A DNA stretch of 64,000 bases from Euptelea pleiosperma (lineage: Eukaryota > Streptophyta > Magnoliopsida > Ranunculales > Eupteleaceae), in assembly GCA_035048495.1 (NCBI GenBank), contig CM068547.1:26233913-26297912 (forward strand). Reading direction: 5' to 3'. Positions 20,954 to 31,671 of the stretch are shown here, one piece after another (the stretch's first letter is position 1; every line of letters starts with the position of its first letter). The position numbers were made by a program, and so were the translations under genes. The notes under the pieces were generated by a model. The model did not search any database, was not told the origin of the DNA, and worked only from the letters and a program-made list of their open reading frames with translations.

Positions 20954-23180
20954 ATGCCAAAAGAATCATTAAAATCCGTTTTAAAACACGCTGATCCCCA
21001 AACTTGGCCTCGTCCAGATCTAGATGAGATCCGAGCTAAATACCTCATACCCGAGTCAATTGAACTTGAGCATGTGCCCAACTCCCTTCTCTATTCCCAT
21101 CATTCGCTGCCGAATCCGAATGTAACATGTTTAACAGTCGGACAACTTCTCTCGGGTATTCCCCTTCCGCTTACTCCTTTTGCCCGAGAGCTACTAAATT
21201 TCTATAAAGTTGCTCCGGGTCAGGTAAATGCCAATTTTTGGCGTATGGTACGTTCGTTTGAACGTATTAGGGACATATGGGGCCGAGGTCCTTCTCTTGA
21301 GGATGTTCGCCGACAACATTTCCTTAAAAAGGTTCCCAAGGAGCGTGGGGAGAATTCAGATATAACTTTCTACTTCTTGGCAACCCGGACCCGAAGACTC
21401 CCAATCCTAGAGAGGATCCAGGATTGCGATAAATCCTGGCAATGCTACCCTGTGTTCTTATCAGGGGATTGGGAGAGAGGATCCGAGGATGACGCCCCAG
21501 GTCTCCTGTATAAAAGTTTTAATTTTGAAGGTACCCGGGTATTTTTCCAAAAATAAATCACTATTTTTGTTTCAACAAGTCTCTAATTTCTTCCATAATG
21601 TTTTGCAGATGTGAACACAGACAGTTCATTTGCCTTTCCCGAGGATACGCTTCCTCTCTGCTTCGATCTGCGCCGACTTCCTTCTCTTATCTATCAGCGT
21701 TTAGTCGGTCTCAACGCTCTCGGATATTCTCGGATTTGTGTCGATCCGACGTCCGAGGAGTTGAGCCAAACAATACCCGAGGGAGAATTTCTTCGAAAAC
21801 TTCCTCTCGGATTCTCCACCGATCCAGCCGAACCTCGCCAATCGAAGAAAAAAGCTAAGAGGTTAAAACCTCAGGTCTCATCTTCGGATACCCCAGTTCG
21901 TGCCGACTCTGAAGCCACGGAGTCCGAGGTAGTTGACGTTGATCCAATTTCTTATTATATTCCTATCTCGTCCGATTCGAGTTCGGTCACTCTTTCTTCT
22001 GGATCCAGCTCTTCATCTTCATCTTCATCTTTTGACCCTTTTCTTGAAATCGCACAGTCTCTCGGGAGATCTTACCGAACCGGATTCCGAGACATGGGAC
22101 GACTTCAAGCGGATGTTGGAGCCGACTCTCCCATTCGCCAGAAAAGGAAGAGTTCTGGGCAGGGTTTGCCCCGAGTCACCAAGAAGCCGGCTACAAAGAG
22201 TAGGGAAGCTGGTCAATCCAGCCAAAATGCCCCGGCTCACGATGAGGCACCTCTGAACTCTGCACCTCCCATTATTATTCTTCCGGGTGCAGATGTTCCT
22301 GAGTCGGCGTCTCTGCCCCAAGAAAGTGAAAAATCCCAAAGCCAGCCTTCCGGATCCCAGCATGAGCCTGGGAAAGTTGCTCAGAAGGAAGGACGTCACG
22401 AACAGGTCCATCAGCATAAAGGTCCCGTTCCCAAACCTTCGGATGTCTTCCGACCCCGACCAGTACTGAAGTCGGGTAAATCTGTTGTTCTCGGCGATAG
22501 CGCCATAAAGAATGCATCGGTGGCTTCTGCCATTGTGGAGCAGATCGACTCCCTGCTGATATTGAACATTATAATCGGCAAAATGAGGAATCTCTTCTCG
22601 GCTCATACTATACTTCAACTTTCTCCGTAAGTTCCAAAATATTTTTACATAATTTGTTTCGCCCATCCTCTGTATAACATGATTGTAATTTGGTTGGTTG
22701 CAGAGTTTAAACTCGGTGCATTCGTTGGTGGCCAAGCTCAACAACAAGCTCAAAGCGTCCGAGAATGATCTGCACGCCACCCAAGCCCGGAATCGGACCC
22801 TGCAAGGTCAAGTTTCCAAAGCTAAGGACGAGGCGGAGAAAGCTCAAGCTGCTGCCAAGACATCTGAGAATGAAGCTACCCGTCTTCGTCAGGCTTTGGC
22901 AGAATCTGAGTCGGCGCGTCGGGCTCTGGAGAAGATGATGGCCGAGAAGGAAGCCAAATTTGAAGCCGAAAAAGAGGCTCTGGATGCTGCTCTCGCGGCT
23001 AAATACCAGAATGAAGTTCAAGAACTACTTGCCCCTGTTAATAAAAGGGTCGATCGCCTTCGTGCCGAGCGAGATCGTCTACAAGAAATAGTAGACAAGT
23101 ATGATCTCCCCGACGAGGATGAAGCGGAGGCCGAGAAGAATCCTGAGGAGGGAGAATTACCCGACTCCGAGAATAAATGA
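20954..23180 (+). CDS. Antisense extra ORF of Tat element (gypsy-type transposon protein), 2 introns
   Basis: Proposed exons are 20954-21530, 21609-22626 and 22706-23180, giving 689 codons with no stop. Introns of 78 and 79 bp have GT...AG ends ('gaag/gtaccc...tgcag', 'ctcc/gtaagt...gcagag') and preserve frame. Residues about 40-200 resemble the plant 'putative gypsy type transposon' domain ('PLTPFARELLNFYKVAPGQVN...FWRMVRSFERI'). A serine run and a basic stretch ('RQKRKSSGQG', 'KKPATKSR') follow. The C-terminal 150 residues form a strong coiled coil rich in A, E and K, ending in an acidic tail. It is transcribed opposite to gag-pol, with its own TATA box. Extra antisense ORFs downstream of pol are known in several Tat-clade families; their function is unknown. 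A nuclear, RNA- or DNA-binding role is only a guess. Confidence 0.8.
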
Positions 23181-23373
23181 ACTTCTCTTTTTAATTTTTG
23201 ACATGTAATTAAGATACTTTGGGGAGGTTTCGACCTTTTTCCCCTAGGAACTTTCTTCTTTCTTTTTAACATCAAATATAATCGTTACAATGCTTCATTT
23301 GCCATTTCTTTTTCGCATAGTAAAATTGAATCCGACTTATTATTTAGTAATTACAATGCTCGTATTTGTAACT

Positions 23374-24300
23374 TCAAACGCGACTTTGACCAAGAATCAA
23401 TCCGAATCCGACTTCATTTCTGAACGTAACTTCAATCTTAATCCGACTCCATTTCGGAAGTGGACCGAGGACTTCAATCCGGATCCGACTCCATTTCTGA
23501 AGTGGACTGGGAACTTCAAATCCGGATCCGACTCCATTTCTGAAGTGGACTAGGAACTTCAAATCTGAATCCGACTCCATTTCTGAAGTGGATCAGTACT
23601 TCAAATCTGAATCCGACTCCATTTCTGAAGTGGACCAGGAACTTCAAATCCGGATCTGACTCCATTTCTGAAGTGGACTGGGAACTTCAAATCCGGATCC
23701 GACTCCATTTCTGAAGTGGACTAGGAACTTCAAATCTGAATCCGACTCCATTTCTGAAGTGGATCAGTACTTCAAATCTGAATCCGACTCATTTCTGAAG
23801 TGGACCAGGAACTTCAAATCCGGATCCGACTCCATTTCTGAAGTGGACTAGGAACTTCAAATCTGAATCCGACTCCATTTCTGAAGTGGATCAGTACTTC
23901 AAATCTGAATCCGACTCCATTTCTGAAGTGGACCAGGAACTTCAAATCCGGATCCGACTCCATTTCTGAAGTGGACCAGGAACTTCAAATCTGGATCCGA
24001 GTTCATTTCTGAAGTGGATCAGGAACTTCAATCTGAATCCAACTCCATTTCTGAAGTGGATCAGTGCTTCAAATCTGGATCCGACTCCATTTCTGAAGTG
24101 GACCAGGAACTTCAATCTGAATCCAACTCCATTTCTGAAGTGGATCAGTGCTTCAAATTCGGATCCGACTCCATTTCTGAAGTGGACCAGGAACTTCAAT
24201 CTGAATCCAACTCCATTTCTGAAGTGGATCAGTACTTCAAATCCGGATCCGACTCCATTTCTGAAGTGGACCAGGAACTTCAACCAGACAAATTTCAAAA
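23374..24300. repeat. 43-bp tandem repeat array, about 20 copies
   Basis: The unit carries 'gactccatttctgaagtgga' and 'ggaacttcaaatc'. Anchors at 23491, 23534 and 23577 give a 43-bp period, 42 where a base is missing. Two or three variants alternate ('accaggaacttc', 'atcagtacttc', 'actgggaacttc'), suggesting expansion of a two- or three-unit block. It lies between the convergent ends of pol (minus) and the antisense ORF (plus). Left-hand units are more degenerate. ORFs through it are by-products of period and composition. Confidence 0.92.
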
Positions 24301-24356
24301 GGTATCCCATCTTTACTGATAAACGATCTCTTTACAATCTGGTCGTAACTAATATC

Positions 24357-25640
24357 TCATTGATAAAATTTCTTCAAATTCATTACATTCCAGGGTTTTT
24401 CTATGTACTTTCCCTCCATAGTTTCCAGGTGGTAGCTTCCGGCTTGACCAACCTTCTGAATCAAATACGGTCCTTCCCAATTGGTTGCTAGTTTTCCTGC
24501 ATTTACTTCTCTTGTATTCTGGAATACTTTTCTCAGTACTAGGTCTCCTTCTTGGAAATTCCTTTCTTTGACTTTCTTTTGATACCATTTTCTTAGTTTT
24601 CGATGATAATCTTCTATTCGGACTCGAGCTTGCTCTCTTCGTTCTTCTGCCATATCAACATCGAAAACCTGAGTTTCGAATCCAGAACCTTCTTCCACCG
24701 CTTTGTGACGAGTTGTCGCTACTACCATTTCTGCTGGTATAACTGCCTCCATCCCAAATGCTAGGGCAAATGGCGAATCTCCAGTTGATCTTCTAGACGT
24801 AGTCCGATAAGCCCATAGAACACCATCTAGTAATTCTGCCCATTTTCCTTTGGCTTTTTCGAGTCTCTTCTTTAAGTTTTCTAAAATCACCTTGTTGGTT
24901 GCTTCAGCCTGTCCATTACCTTGGGGGTACATGGGAGCGGAGAACAATTGTTTTATCCCGAATTTTTCGCAGAAATAGGCGATTTTACTGCCTCAAAACT
25001 GTGCCCCATTATCTGAGATAAAAGCATAAGGGAGGCCAAACCTGGTGACGATCTTCTCCCACAAGAATTTTTCCACTTCTTCTTCTCAAACTTGTTGTAA
25101 AGCCACTGCCTCTACCCATTTTGTGAAATAATCGGTAGCAACTAACATGTATTGTTTCTTTCCTGGGTCCATAGGAAGAGGTCCAACTACGTCAAGACCC
25201 CATAGTGCAAACGGCCATGGGCTAGCTACTGAGTGTAATTCTCCAGCAGGAGCATGGATTGTTCGTGCGTGTTTCTGGCATTTTTCGCACTTCTTTGCAT
25301 CCTCTTGCATGTAAGGCCAATAGTATCCTTGAGTCCAAGCTTTATGGGCTAAAGATCTTCCTCCTGAATGATTTCCACATTCTCCTTCATGAATTTCGGC
25401 CATGATCTGTTGAGCTTCTGAAGGGGTAACACATTTCAACCATGGTCCCCCTGCTGATTTTCGGTATAGCTCGCCCCCAAGTAAACTATATCGCTTGGCC
25501 CTTTCTCCAATTCGTCTGGCCACTTTCTTGTCTGTATCTCGGATTCCATCTCTTAAAATCTTATGATTGGTGTCATCCAGGTGTCATCTTCTTCTGTCTG
25601 AGAACATTCTTCCACAAATGAAATGCTCGGGATGGCTAAA
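24357..25640 (-). pseudogene. Tat pol: integrase, interrupted by stops
   Basis: 25086-25523 carries the HHCC zinc domain (H45, H52, C79, C82 of that ORF; 'EIHEGECGNH', 'CEKCQKHA') and the first catalytic Asp in 'WGLDVVGPLP'. After a stop at 25083-25088 the frame continues to the second Asp in 'ISDNGAQF', another stop, then the Glu in 'PQGNGQAEATNKVI' (24357-24947). A C-terminal region ends at 'MNLKKFYQ'. Integrase inserts the cDNA into the genome. All three catalytic residues are encoded, but at least two stops split the protein. Confidence 0.9.
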
Positions 25641-25642
25641 AA

Positions 25643-27514
25643 CTATATTGAGATAGATCTTCTCTCGGTTTCTCCTAGCATCGCTGCTACATAGGCCAAG
25701 GCGTCTGCATGACGATTCGCTCCCCTGTTTATGTGAAACAACTTTGCATTTTTGAATTTTCTCATAGCCAGTAAAGCTACCTCCAAGTATTTTGTCATCT
25801 GTTCATTTTTTGCCGAAAATTCTCCGTTTACCTGATTTACAACTAGCTGCGAGTCGCTGAAGACTTTTAGTTCTTGTATCTCTAGATTCTCTGCCATTCT
25901 TAATCCTGCCAGAAGTGCTTCATATTCTGCTTCATTGTTCGAGGCCAGAAAACCAAGTCTTATTGCTAGTTCCAGTCTTGTGTTATCAGGTGTAACCAAA
26001 ATGGCACCTATTCCTGCTCCTGTGCTGCTGGCTGACCCATCGACGAAGAGCCTCCATCCGCTCTTTTTATCCCATATATCTAAAGGTCCTTCGGATTCTT
26101 CTTCAGTTATAATGGGTTCTGGTTCTTCTTCCCAAAATGGATCTTCTATCGGAAAATCTGCCAGAAAATTGGCGACAGTCTGTCCCTTCTCGGCTGTTCT
26201 AGGTCTATAAGTGATATCGTACTGACCCAAAGCTACTACCCATTTTTCCATGCGACCAGACTTTTCAAACTTCGTCAGGATGTTCTTGAGAGGGAGGTTT
26301 GTGATAACAATTATTGGGTGAGCTTGGAAATAAGGTCTTAACCTCTGAGCCGAAAACATTAGAGCCAATCCTGCTTTTTCAATCCTGCTGTAGCGAGTCT
26401 CGGCATCCAATAGTGTTTTACTGAGAAAGTAGACCGGCCTCTCTGCCCCGTCTCTGTCTTGGATTAGTACTGAACTTACTGCAAATTCCGAGATTGAGAG
26501 ATATAGTAACAAAGGTTCTTCTGCTTCTGGTTTTGATAAGATGGGAGGCTGTCCGAGATACTCTTTCAAATTCTGAAAAGCTTGCTCACATTCATCTTTC
26601 CATTCGAATTTGGCGTGCTTTTTCAATAACTGGAATAAAGGTTGACATCGATCCGAGGACTTAGAGATGAATCGATTCAAGGCTGCAATCATTCCAGTTA
26701 ACTTCTGAACTTGTTTCTTGCTGCATGGAGATGGCATTTCTTGCAAAGCTCGAATTTGATCGGGATTGGCCTCTATACCTCTCCTGGTGACAAGGTGTCC
26801 AAGGAACTTGCCTGATGATACTCCAAACGTGCACTTCTCGGGATTTAGCTTCATTTTATACTTTCTCAATACTTGAAAGGTTGATTCTAAATCCCTTAAG
26901 TGATCTTCTCGAATCCTGCTTTTTACTAGCATGTCATCGATATAGACCTCAATTGTTCTTCCGAGTTTGTCCCTGAACATATTCTCTACCAAGCGTTGGT
27001 ATGTAGCACCCGCATTTTTTAGGCCAAAGGGCATCCGTTTGAAGCAGAATGTACCTCGGTCTGTATAAAATGCGGTTTTTTCTTTATCCGATTCGTGCAT
27101 CGAAATCTGATTGTACCCTGAATAACCATCCATAAATGACAGAAGTTCAAATCCAGCTGTCCTGTCAATTAATTCATCTATCCGGGGCATGATGTAACTG
27201 TCTTTAGGGCAGACTTTATTCAAATCGGTGAAGTCAATGCAGACTCGAACCTTCCCATTCTTCTTTGGGACTGCTACTATGTTGGCGATCCATTCTGGAC
27301 ATTGTATTTCTTCAATAATTCCGGCTTCAAAAAGTCGGTTGACCTCTTCGAAAACTGCCTGGGCCACCTTTGGGGAGATGCGCCTTAATCTCTGCTTTAC
27401 TGATTCCGCCCCATGCTTTATGTTCAGTTGGTGACTTACAATGCTTGGATCAATTCCTGGCATATCCTTCATTGACCAGGCAAATACGTCAGTATTTTCT
27501 TTCAAGAATTTCAC
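25643..27514 (-). CDS. Tat pol: reverse transcriptase, RNase H and second RNase H
   Basis: A single open frame of 623 codons. Reverse transcriptase spans about residues 70-250, with 'FMDGYSGYNQI' (first Asp), 'MPFGLKNAGATYQRL' and the catalytic 'YIDDMLVKS' at 191-199. A gypsy RNase H follows at about 300-430, now lacking some usual residues ('ITNLPLKNIL' where 'TDxxxL' is common). A second, archaeal-type RNase H fills residues about 487-615 ('LFVDGSASSTGAGIG', 'NNEAEYEALLAGL', 'VFSDSQLVV', 'ANRHADALA'). The duplicated RNase H is characteristic of Tat elements. Just upstream, a stop in 'QDERxLIVKF' separates this frame from the protease. Confidence 0.92.
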   Translation of the reverse strand: MKFLKENTDVFAWSMKDMPGIDPSIVSHQLNIKHGAESVKQRLRRISPKVAQAVFEEVNRLFEAGIIEEIQCPEWIANIVAVPKKNGKVRVCIDFTDLNKVCPKDSYIMPRIDELIDRTAGFELLSFMDGYSGYNQISMHESDKEKTAFYTDRGTFCFKRMPFGLKNAGATYQRLVENMFRDKLGRTIEVYIDDMLVKSRIREDHLRDLESTFQVLRKYKMKLNPEKCTFGVSSGKFLGHLVTRRGIEANPDQIRALQEMPSPCSKKQVQKLTGMIAALNRFISKSSDRCQPLFQLLKKHAKFEWKDECEQAFQNLKEYLGQPPILSKPEAEEPLLLYLSISEFAVSSVLIQDRDGAERPVYFLSKTLLDAETRYSRIEKAGLALMFSAQRLRPYFQAHPIIVITNLPLKNILTKFEKSGRMEKWVVALGQYDITYRPRTAEKGQTVANFLADFPIEDPFWEEEPEPIITEEESEGPLDIWDKKSGWRLFVDGSASSTGAGIGAILVTPDNTRLELAIRLGFLASNNEAEYEALLAGLRMAENLEIQELKVFSDSQLVVNQVNGEFSAKNEQMTKYLEVALLAMRKFKNAKLFHINRGANRHADALAYVAAMLGETERRSISI

Positions 27515-27720
27515 TATTAATCATCTTTCGTCTTGACTCAAGCCAGCACCCACATACGTAATTTTCTTTTCTCCTTCCTGCCCGAGCTCTACTGGCTCTA
27601 TTTCCTCAATTGTTCTTGTTCTTTTCTCACTCTCACCCTGGAGCGAAATCGCCTGTAATTGCTATTTGTCAGACGTCCCAATTTCCTCAGGGTTTTCTCT
27701 AGGGTTTGACAGTCCCTTTG

Positions 27721-28245
27721 TCATGGCTGTTTGCATTTTTGAGCTGCACTCTGATCTCCGCGTATTTCAAACAGTCCCTGAGAAGTAGGGAATCTGATTG
27801 TCTGATAGTAAGTAGATGGTACCGCTTTCATGCTATGCGTCCATCGCCTACCCAAGATAATGTTATATGAAGATCTGGCATCTACTACCAAGAATCTTGT
27901 CATTACTGTGACTGGTCCTGCTGTCACAGGTAAGACAATTTCTCCCAAAGGTTCTGATGCAGCTCCATTAAATCCATATATCGCTGCTCTTGAAGGTTCT
28001 AGAGCGGATAAGCTAATGCCCATACTATCGAATGCGGATTTGAACAAAATCTCCACTGAACTTCCGCAATCGATGAGGATTCTTTTAACCGAGAAATTCC
28101 CAACTGCTAAGGAAATTACCAAGGCATCATTGTGCGGTGCTGAAACCTTCTCCAGGTCTTTATCAGAAAACCAAACTGCCCTGCTGGGATCAACCCCCTT
28201 TATCAATGAACCCTCAACTGGTCTTGGTTCGGTTGAGACTTCCAT
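27721..28245 (-). pseudogene. Tat pol: aspartic protease region
   Basis: 174 codons with 'RILIDCGSSVEILF', where the active-site triad normally D-T/S-G reads D-C-G, and the conserved end 'YNIILGRRWTHSMKAVPSTYYQTIRFPT'. The protease would cleave the Gag-Pol precursor. The frame ends in 'AQKCKQP'; homologous-looking sequence ('TAMTKG') continues in another frame, so a frameshift separates it from reverse transcriptase. The altered triad residue may itself be inactivating. Confidence 0.82.
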
Positions 28246-28251
28246 TACTTC

Positions 28252-29807
28252 TTACATGCTCATGGTTCGTCGGACTTTATCCCGATGAGCACTGTTGGTT
28301 TCTGATGGTCCACCATATATCACGTGGATGATAGTTTTTGGTGGGCCTTCTCCATCCAATGGAGCTTTCTTTGGTTGTTCTTTGACAACCTCTTCTCTGA
28401 CCCCTGTTTGGACCATGAATTGCGGTATTTTTCCTCTATCAACTAGATCTTGGATAAATCCCTGCAACGCATAACATCGATCAGTTGCATGGTCCCGTGC
28501 TTTGTGATATGCACAATATGGTCTCTCTGGTCGATCTTCATATGTTCTTCTGGGGGGTCTGTAAAAGGATCTTCCCTGATGCTCTCCAAAATTACAGATA
28601 GAGATGCTGTCAGGGGGGTGTATTCCCTATTCTGGAATTGCTTCTTCTTCTCTTCCGGTTCCTTTCTTGCAGATTCGGTACTGCTTCTCTTTTCTCCTCG
28701 CTTCTCACTGCTTCTCCCAGCTGAAGTCTTCACTTCTTGTACTTGACTCTTCTGGGCCTCATTCCTGACCCGAATTGATTCGTCTACTCGAATGTGTTCC
28801 TCGATAACTAGATAAGCATCTTCTAGTTGGGAGAAATTTCGTATCACCAGAGTTTTGTGAGCTCTACTTCCTGCGAGAACCCCGATCTGTAGCGCATATG
28901 CGGCAGTTTTCTCGTCCATCTGGTCTACTAATGTAACCTCTTTCTTGAATCGAGTCAGATAATCTCGTAGAGATTCATTTTCTGTCTGTCGAACACTTAG
29001 CAAAGAAGTTACATTTAGCATCTGCTTTCTCTGGTGATAATAGTGCCGTACGAATGCATCTTCCAAATCTTCGAAGATTTGTATGGAGTCGGGACCAAGG
29101 TTGTGAAACCAAGTTAGGGCCGGGCCTTTAAGACTTGCAGGAAAAAGTCGACATCTTAATCCATCATAGATTGGTGACTCCCAGAGTACCATGAGTTGTT
29201 TATAGTGTAGCATGTGTTCTACTGGATCTGATGATCCGTCGAACATTTCAAACTTTGGCTATACAAATCTCTTTGGGATCTCCGATCTTAGGATTCCCTC
29301 AGAAAATGGCGAAGATCTCAACATCCTCAGGGCTTCTCTGGATGCTCCGGCTGCCGATTTTTGTCCCAGTTCCGGCCTTCTCTCTCTGTCTTTCCTGATC
29401 ATCTCAGTTACTTTCTCCATAGTGACTAAGCGATCAGGGTTTGGCTGCGTTTCCATCTTTTCTGCCGGTTCACGACCGGGTGCATGTGATTCTCTCCTGT
29501 TAGAGCTGATCTCTAATTCTTTCTTTCCAGCTTCTTCTTCGTGATAAGTTTTGCTTGAGTCTCTCTGATAGCCTTCCGAGGCTTGTAATTTTAATGCTTC
29601 ATTCTCTTTTCTGATCTCCTTCATGTCTTCTCGCATGGCAGCCATTTCTGCCATTAGCATCTGGGCTATTCTCTCTAAACCCGTCTGGGCTGGGACGTCA
29701 GCCTCACTATTCTCTGGCTGAGCCCTGACGTCCTCATCAACTTCCTTTTCCTTAGAAGCCCCAGGTAATCTTCGCGGAGGCATTCTAAATCTGTCTGAAT
29801 TAATCAA
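28252..29807 (-). pseudogene. Tat gag, two lesions
   Basis: 29259-29807 encodes the N-terminal part, with a coiled-coil 'MLMAEMAAMREDMKEIRKE'. A TAG at 29259-29261 interrupts 'KRFVxPKFEMFDGSSDP', and 28443-29246 continues with the core capsid-like motifs ('YDGLRCRLFPASLKGPALTWF', 'DLEDAFVRHYYHQRK', 'ESLRDYLTRFKKE'). Near 28530 a 1-nt shift moves into 28252-28467, which holds 'YCAYHKARDHATDRCYAL', a zinc-knuckle-like block, then 'IQDLVDRGKIPQF'. Gag builds the particle. Only these two changes prevent a continuous reading frame. Confidence 0.9.
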
Positions 29808-29840
29808 GCTCTGGAGAGCGCGTAAGTCTTCTTCGAGTTA

Positions 29841-29857
29841 TCCCACAGACGGCGCCA
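29841..29857 (-). promoter_or_regulatory. Primer-binding site of Tat element
   Basis: The minus strand reads 'tggcgccgtctgtggga', five bases inside the 5' LTR. This is the form usual in Tat-clade elements. I do not assign the priming tRNA. Confidence 0.85.
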
Positions 29858-29862
29858 AAAGA

Positions 29863-30880
29863 TGTAGGGAATAAATCCACACACCCCAAAATACGCGCTT
29901 TTTCCACGGGCTTGATATCCTTTGTGCTGTTGGATCCGAGGTCCCGGGACAGATCCGAGGTCAGAGTCCGAGGTATCCGAGGTCAGATTCCGAGGTGTCC
30001 GAGATCAGATTCCGAGGAGTCCGAGGTGTCCGAGATCAGATTCCGAGGAGTCCGAAGTGAGGTTCCGAGACCGCCGAGTGATCCTGCAAATAACTCAATG
30101 TGGTGGAACTCCACCAACTGAGCCTCCTATGCTTAAGTCAGTCTTCTGAATAAAAGTTATAATCCAGCTTCAATCTCCAAAATCGCGTCCTTTCTACTGT
30201 AGCAAATGCTGCTATTTATAATATTCAAAACTAGATATTTATGCAGATATTTTATATGGACCAGTAAGAACTCACCATGTGTCTTTCGATAATAATTCTT
30301 CAAGTCTAAAAGTAATTCCGAGGTTTCCGAGGTCACCGAATATCATATCCGAGACTTCCGAGGATCCCGAATAAGGTAAATAAGATCAAATGCCGAAATC
30401 AGTAAATAGCACCCAAAGACCCGAGGTCATAATTCATGGACCCGAGGTACCCGAGGTACCCGAGGTCATCATACAACATGATCCGAGGTATCCGAGCTCA
30501 AGTGTCTTTGGATCCGACTATTCCGAGGTACCCGAGGACAATTTGTCACGGATCCGACTATTCCGAGGTACCCGAGGACAATTTGTCACGGATCCGACTA
30601 TTCCGAGGTACCCGAGCAATCCGAGGTACCCGAGGTCAAATTGTTAGTTGGACCCGACTGATCCGAGGTATCCGAGGCCCCGAGGTCACTTGTCATGGGA
30701 TCCGAGGTGTCCGAGGTATCCGAGGTCAATTTGTAATGGGATCCGAGGTGTCCAAGGTATCCGAGGTCCCCAGTAAAGTTTTTCCAATTCCCCGTTTACG
30801 GCTTACCACGTGTCAGTCGAAGCATGTGACACGTGGCAGAATCGCATACGTCCACGTGTCAACAGATTTTATCCCCCACA
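29863..30880 (-). repeat. 5' LTR of Tat element (1018 bp)
   Basis: Same sequence as the 3' LTR except five substitutions and one extra 9-bp 'gtacccgag' unit near 30450. The minus-strand TATA box is at 30213-30220. This LTR would drive the gag-pol transcript. Its U3 end carries 'ccacgtgtc' and 'gacacgtggc' G-boxes. Confidence 0.95.
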
Positions 30881-30885
30881 CACGA

Positions 30886-31100
30886 GACAACCAGATTAAT
30901 TTGAGATTCCTAAGACAGTAACGCACCAAACCTTAGAAAGAAAATTGATCCACGTAGAAACAGAAGATGGCAGAACAGATGCATCAATTTAAAACCGCCG
31001 GGTTTATCTAAACCGACGGATCAAACAGATTAAACTACATCTACGAACATTCCTAATTATGACGAACGTGGAGAGTTTCAAAATTTTAATTAGATAATTA
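30886..31100. other. Flank between Tat element and membrane-protein ORF
   Basis: Unique-looking sequence, probably the 3' flank of the minus-strand ORF to the right. With 19346-19486 on the other side of the insertion it would be one continuous region before the Tat element landed. Confidence 0.4.
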
Positions 31101-31613
31101 CTAAACTGAACTAACTAAGTGGTCTGTTGTGGATTGTTGTGGCGGTATACATCGATTCCAGAGGCGAAAAAGCATGGCAAGGACGGGTTGCACAGTTGTT
31201 GTGTGGTGAAGCCATTGGAGGAATCGATTAAGTAGGCGGAGCAGCGGTTTCGCACATACGATGAGGTAAGTGACCCAGAAGACTGGGCGTGGGAGAAGAT
31301 GTGAACCCAATATAGCTATAGCCAGTGGCCCAGAGTAAACGCGGCCGTTTCCGAGAATACGCCCAGCCCTAACGGGAATGCGAGCAGAGAGTTGTCTGCA
31401 GAAGTTGGGACCGAAGATAAAGAGAAGGATGCAGAGGACACAGATGATCATCAACAAGGGGTGAGTATCGAAAGGGTTCGCAGTTTTGCCTTGGAACTTC
31501 AAGTCCAGCAGGTCCACGACAAGTGGGATCGCCCATCTTGGAACGACGTCCATGTTCCATCCCCATCGGTTACGGCGACTGCGAGATCCTCTACTCTGAT
31601 TCCTAGACCTCAT
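31101..31613 (-). CDS. Hypothetical membrane protein, intact ORF
   Basis: 170 codons starting ATG at 31613 in a basic N-terminus (about ten Arg in the first 17 residues), stop at 31101. 'HPLLMIICVLCILLFIFG' (about residues 51-69) and 'GPLAIAILGS...PVFWVTYLIVC' (about 94-118) are likely membrane segments; the rest is basic and amphipathic. It shows no transposon motif and is not repeated in the window, so it may be a host gene. A TATA-like 'attatata' on minus near 31658-31665 gives a very short leader, and a foldback MITE lies directly beyond it. I do not recognise the family with confidence. It could be a chance ORF, but length, composition and start context favour a gene. Confidence 0.5.
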   Translation of the reverse strand: MRSRNQSRGSRSRRNRWGWNMDVVPRWAIPLVVDLLDLKFQGKTANPFDTHPLLMIICVLCILLFIFGPNFCRQLSARIPVRAGRILGNGRVYSGPLAIAILGSHLLPRPVFWVTYLIVCAKPLLRLLNRFLQWLHHTTTVQPVLAMLFRLWNRCIPPQQSTTDHLVSSV

Positions 31614-31671
31614 ACTTTGACAACTTCATAATCAAAGTAAGTTGTCATCTAAACCAATTATATACTACTCG

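Larger units (their letters stand above)
19487..30880 (-). mobile_element. Complete Tat-clade gypsy LTR retrotransposon, 11.4 kb
   Basis: Two LTRs (19487-20495 and 29863-30880) enclose a minus-strand gag-pol, with primer site next to the right LTR and polypurine tract next to the left one. A perfect 5-bp target copy 'cacga' lies at 19482-19486 and 30881-30885. The Tat-clade call rests on the 'tggcgccgtctgtggga' primer site, the gag type, the second (archaeal-type) RNase H after the gypsy RNase H, and an extra ORF between pol and the 3' LTR. The LTRs differ by five substitutions and one 9-bp indel by eye, so insertion was recent. Gag, gag-protease and integrase each carry a lesion, yet the extra ORF, which lies on the opposite strand, is open. 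Confidence 0.95.

Noticed and set aside
22025..22780. 251-codon minus-strand ORF inside the Tat element
   Set aside because: Antisense shadow of the spliced plus-strand ORF, crossing its intron 2. No motif.
23374..24300. CRISPR-like array of about 43-bp repeats
   Set aside because: Units are directly contiguous with no unique spacers and lie inside a plant retrotransposon.
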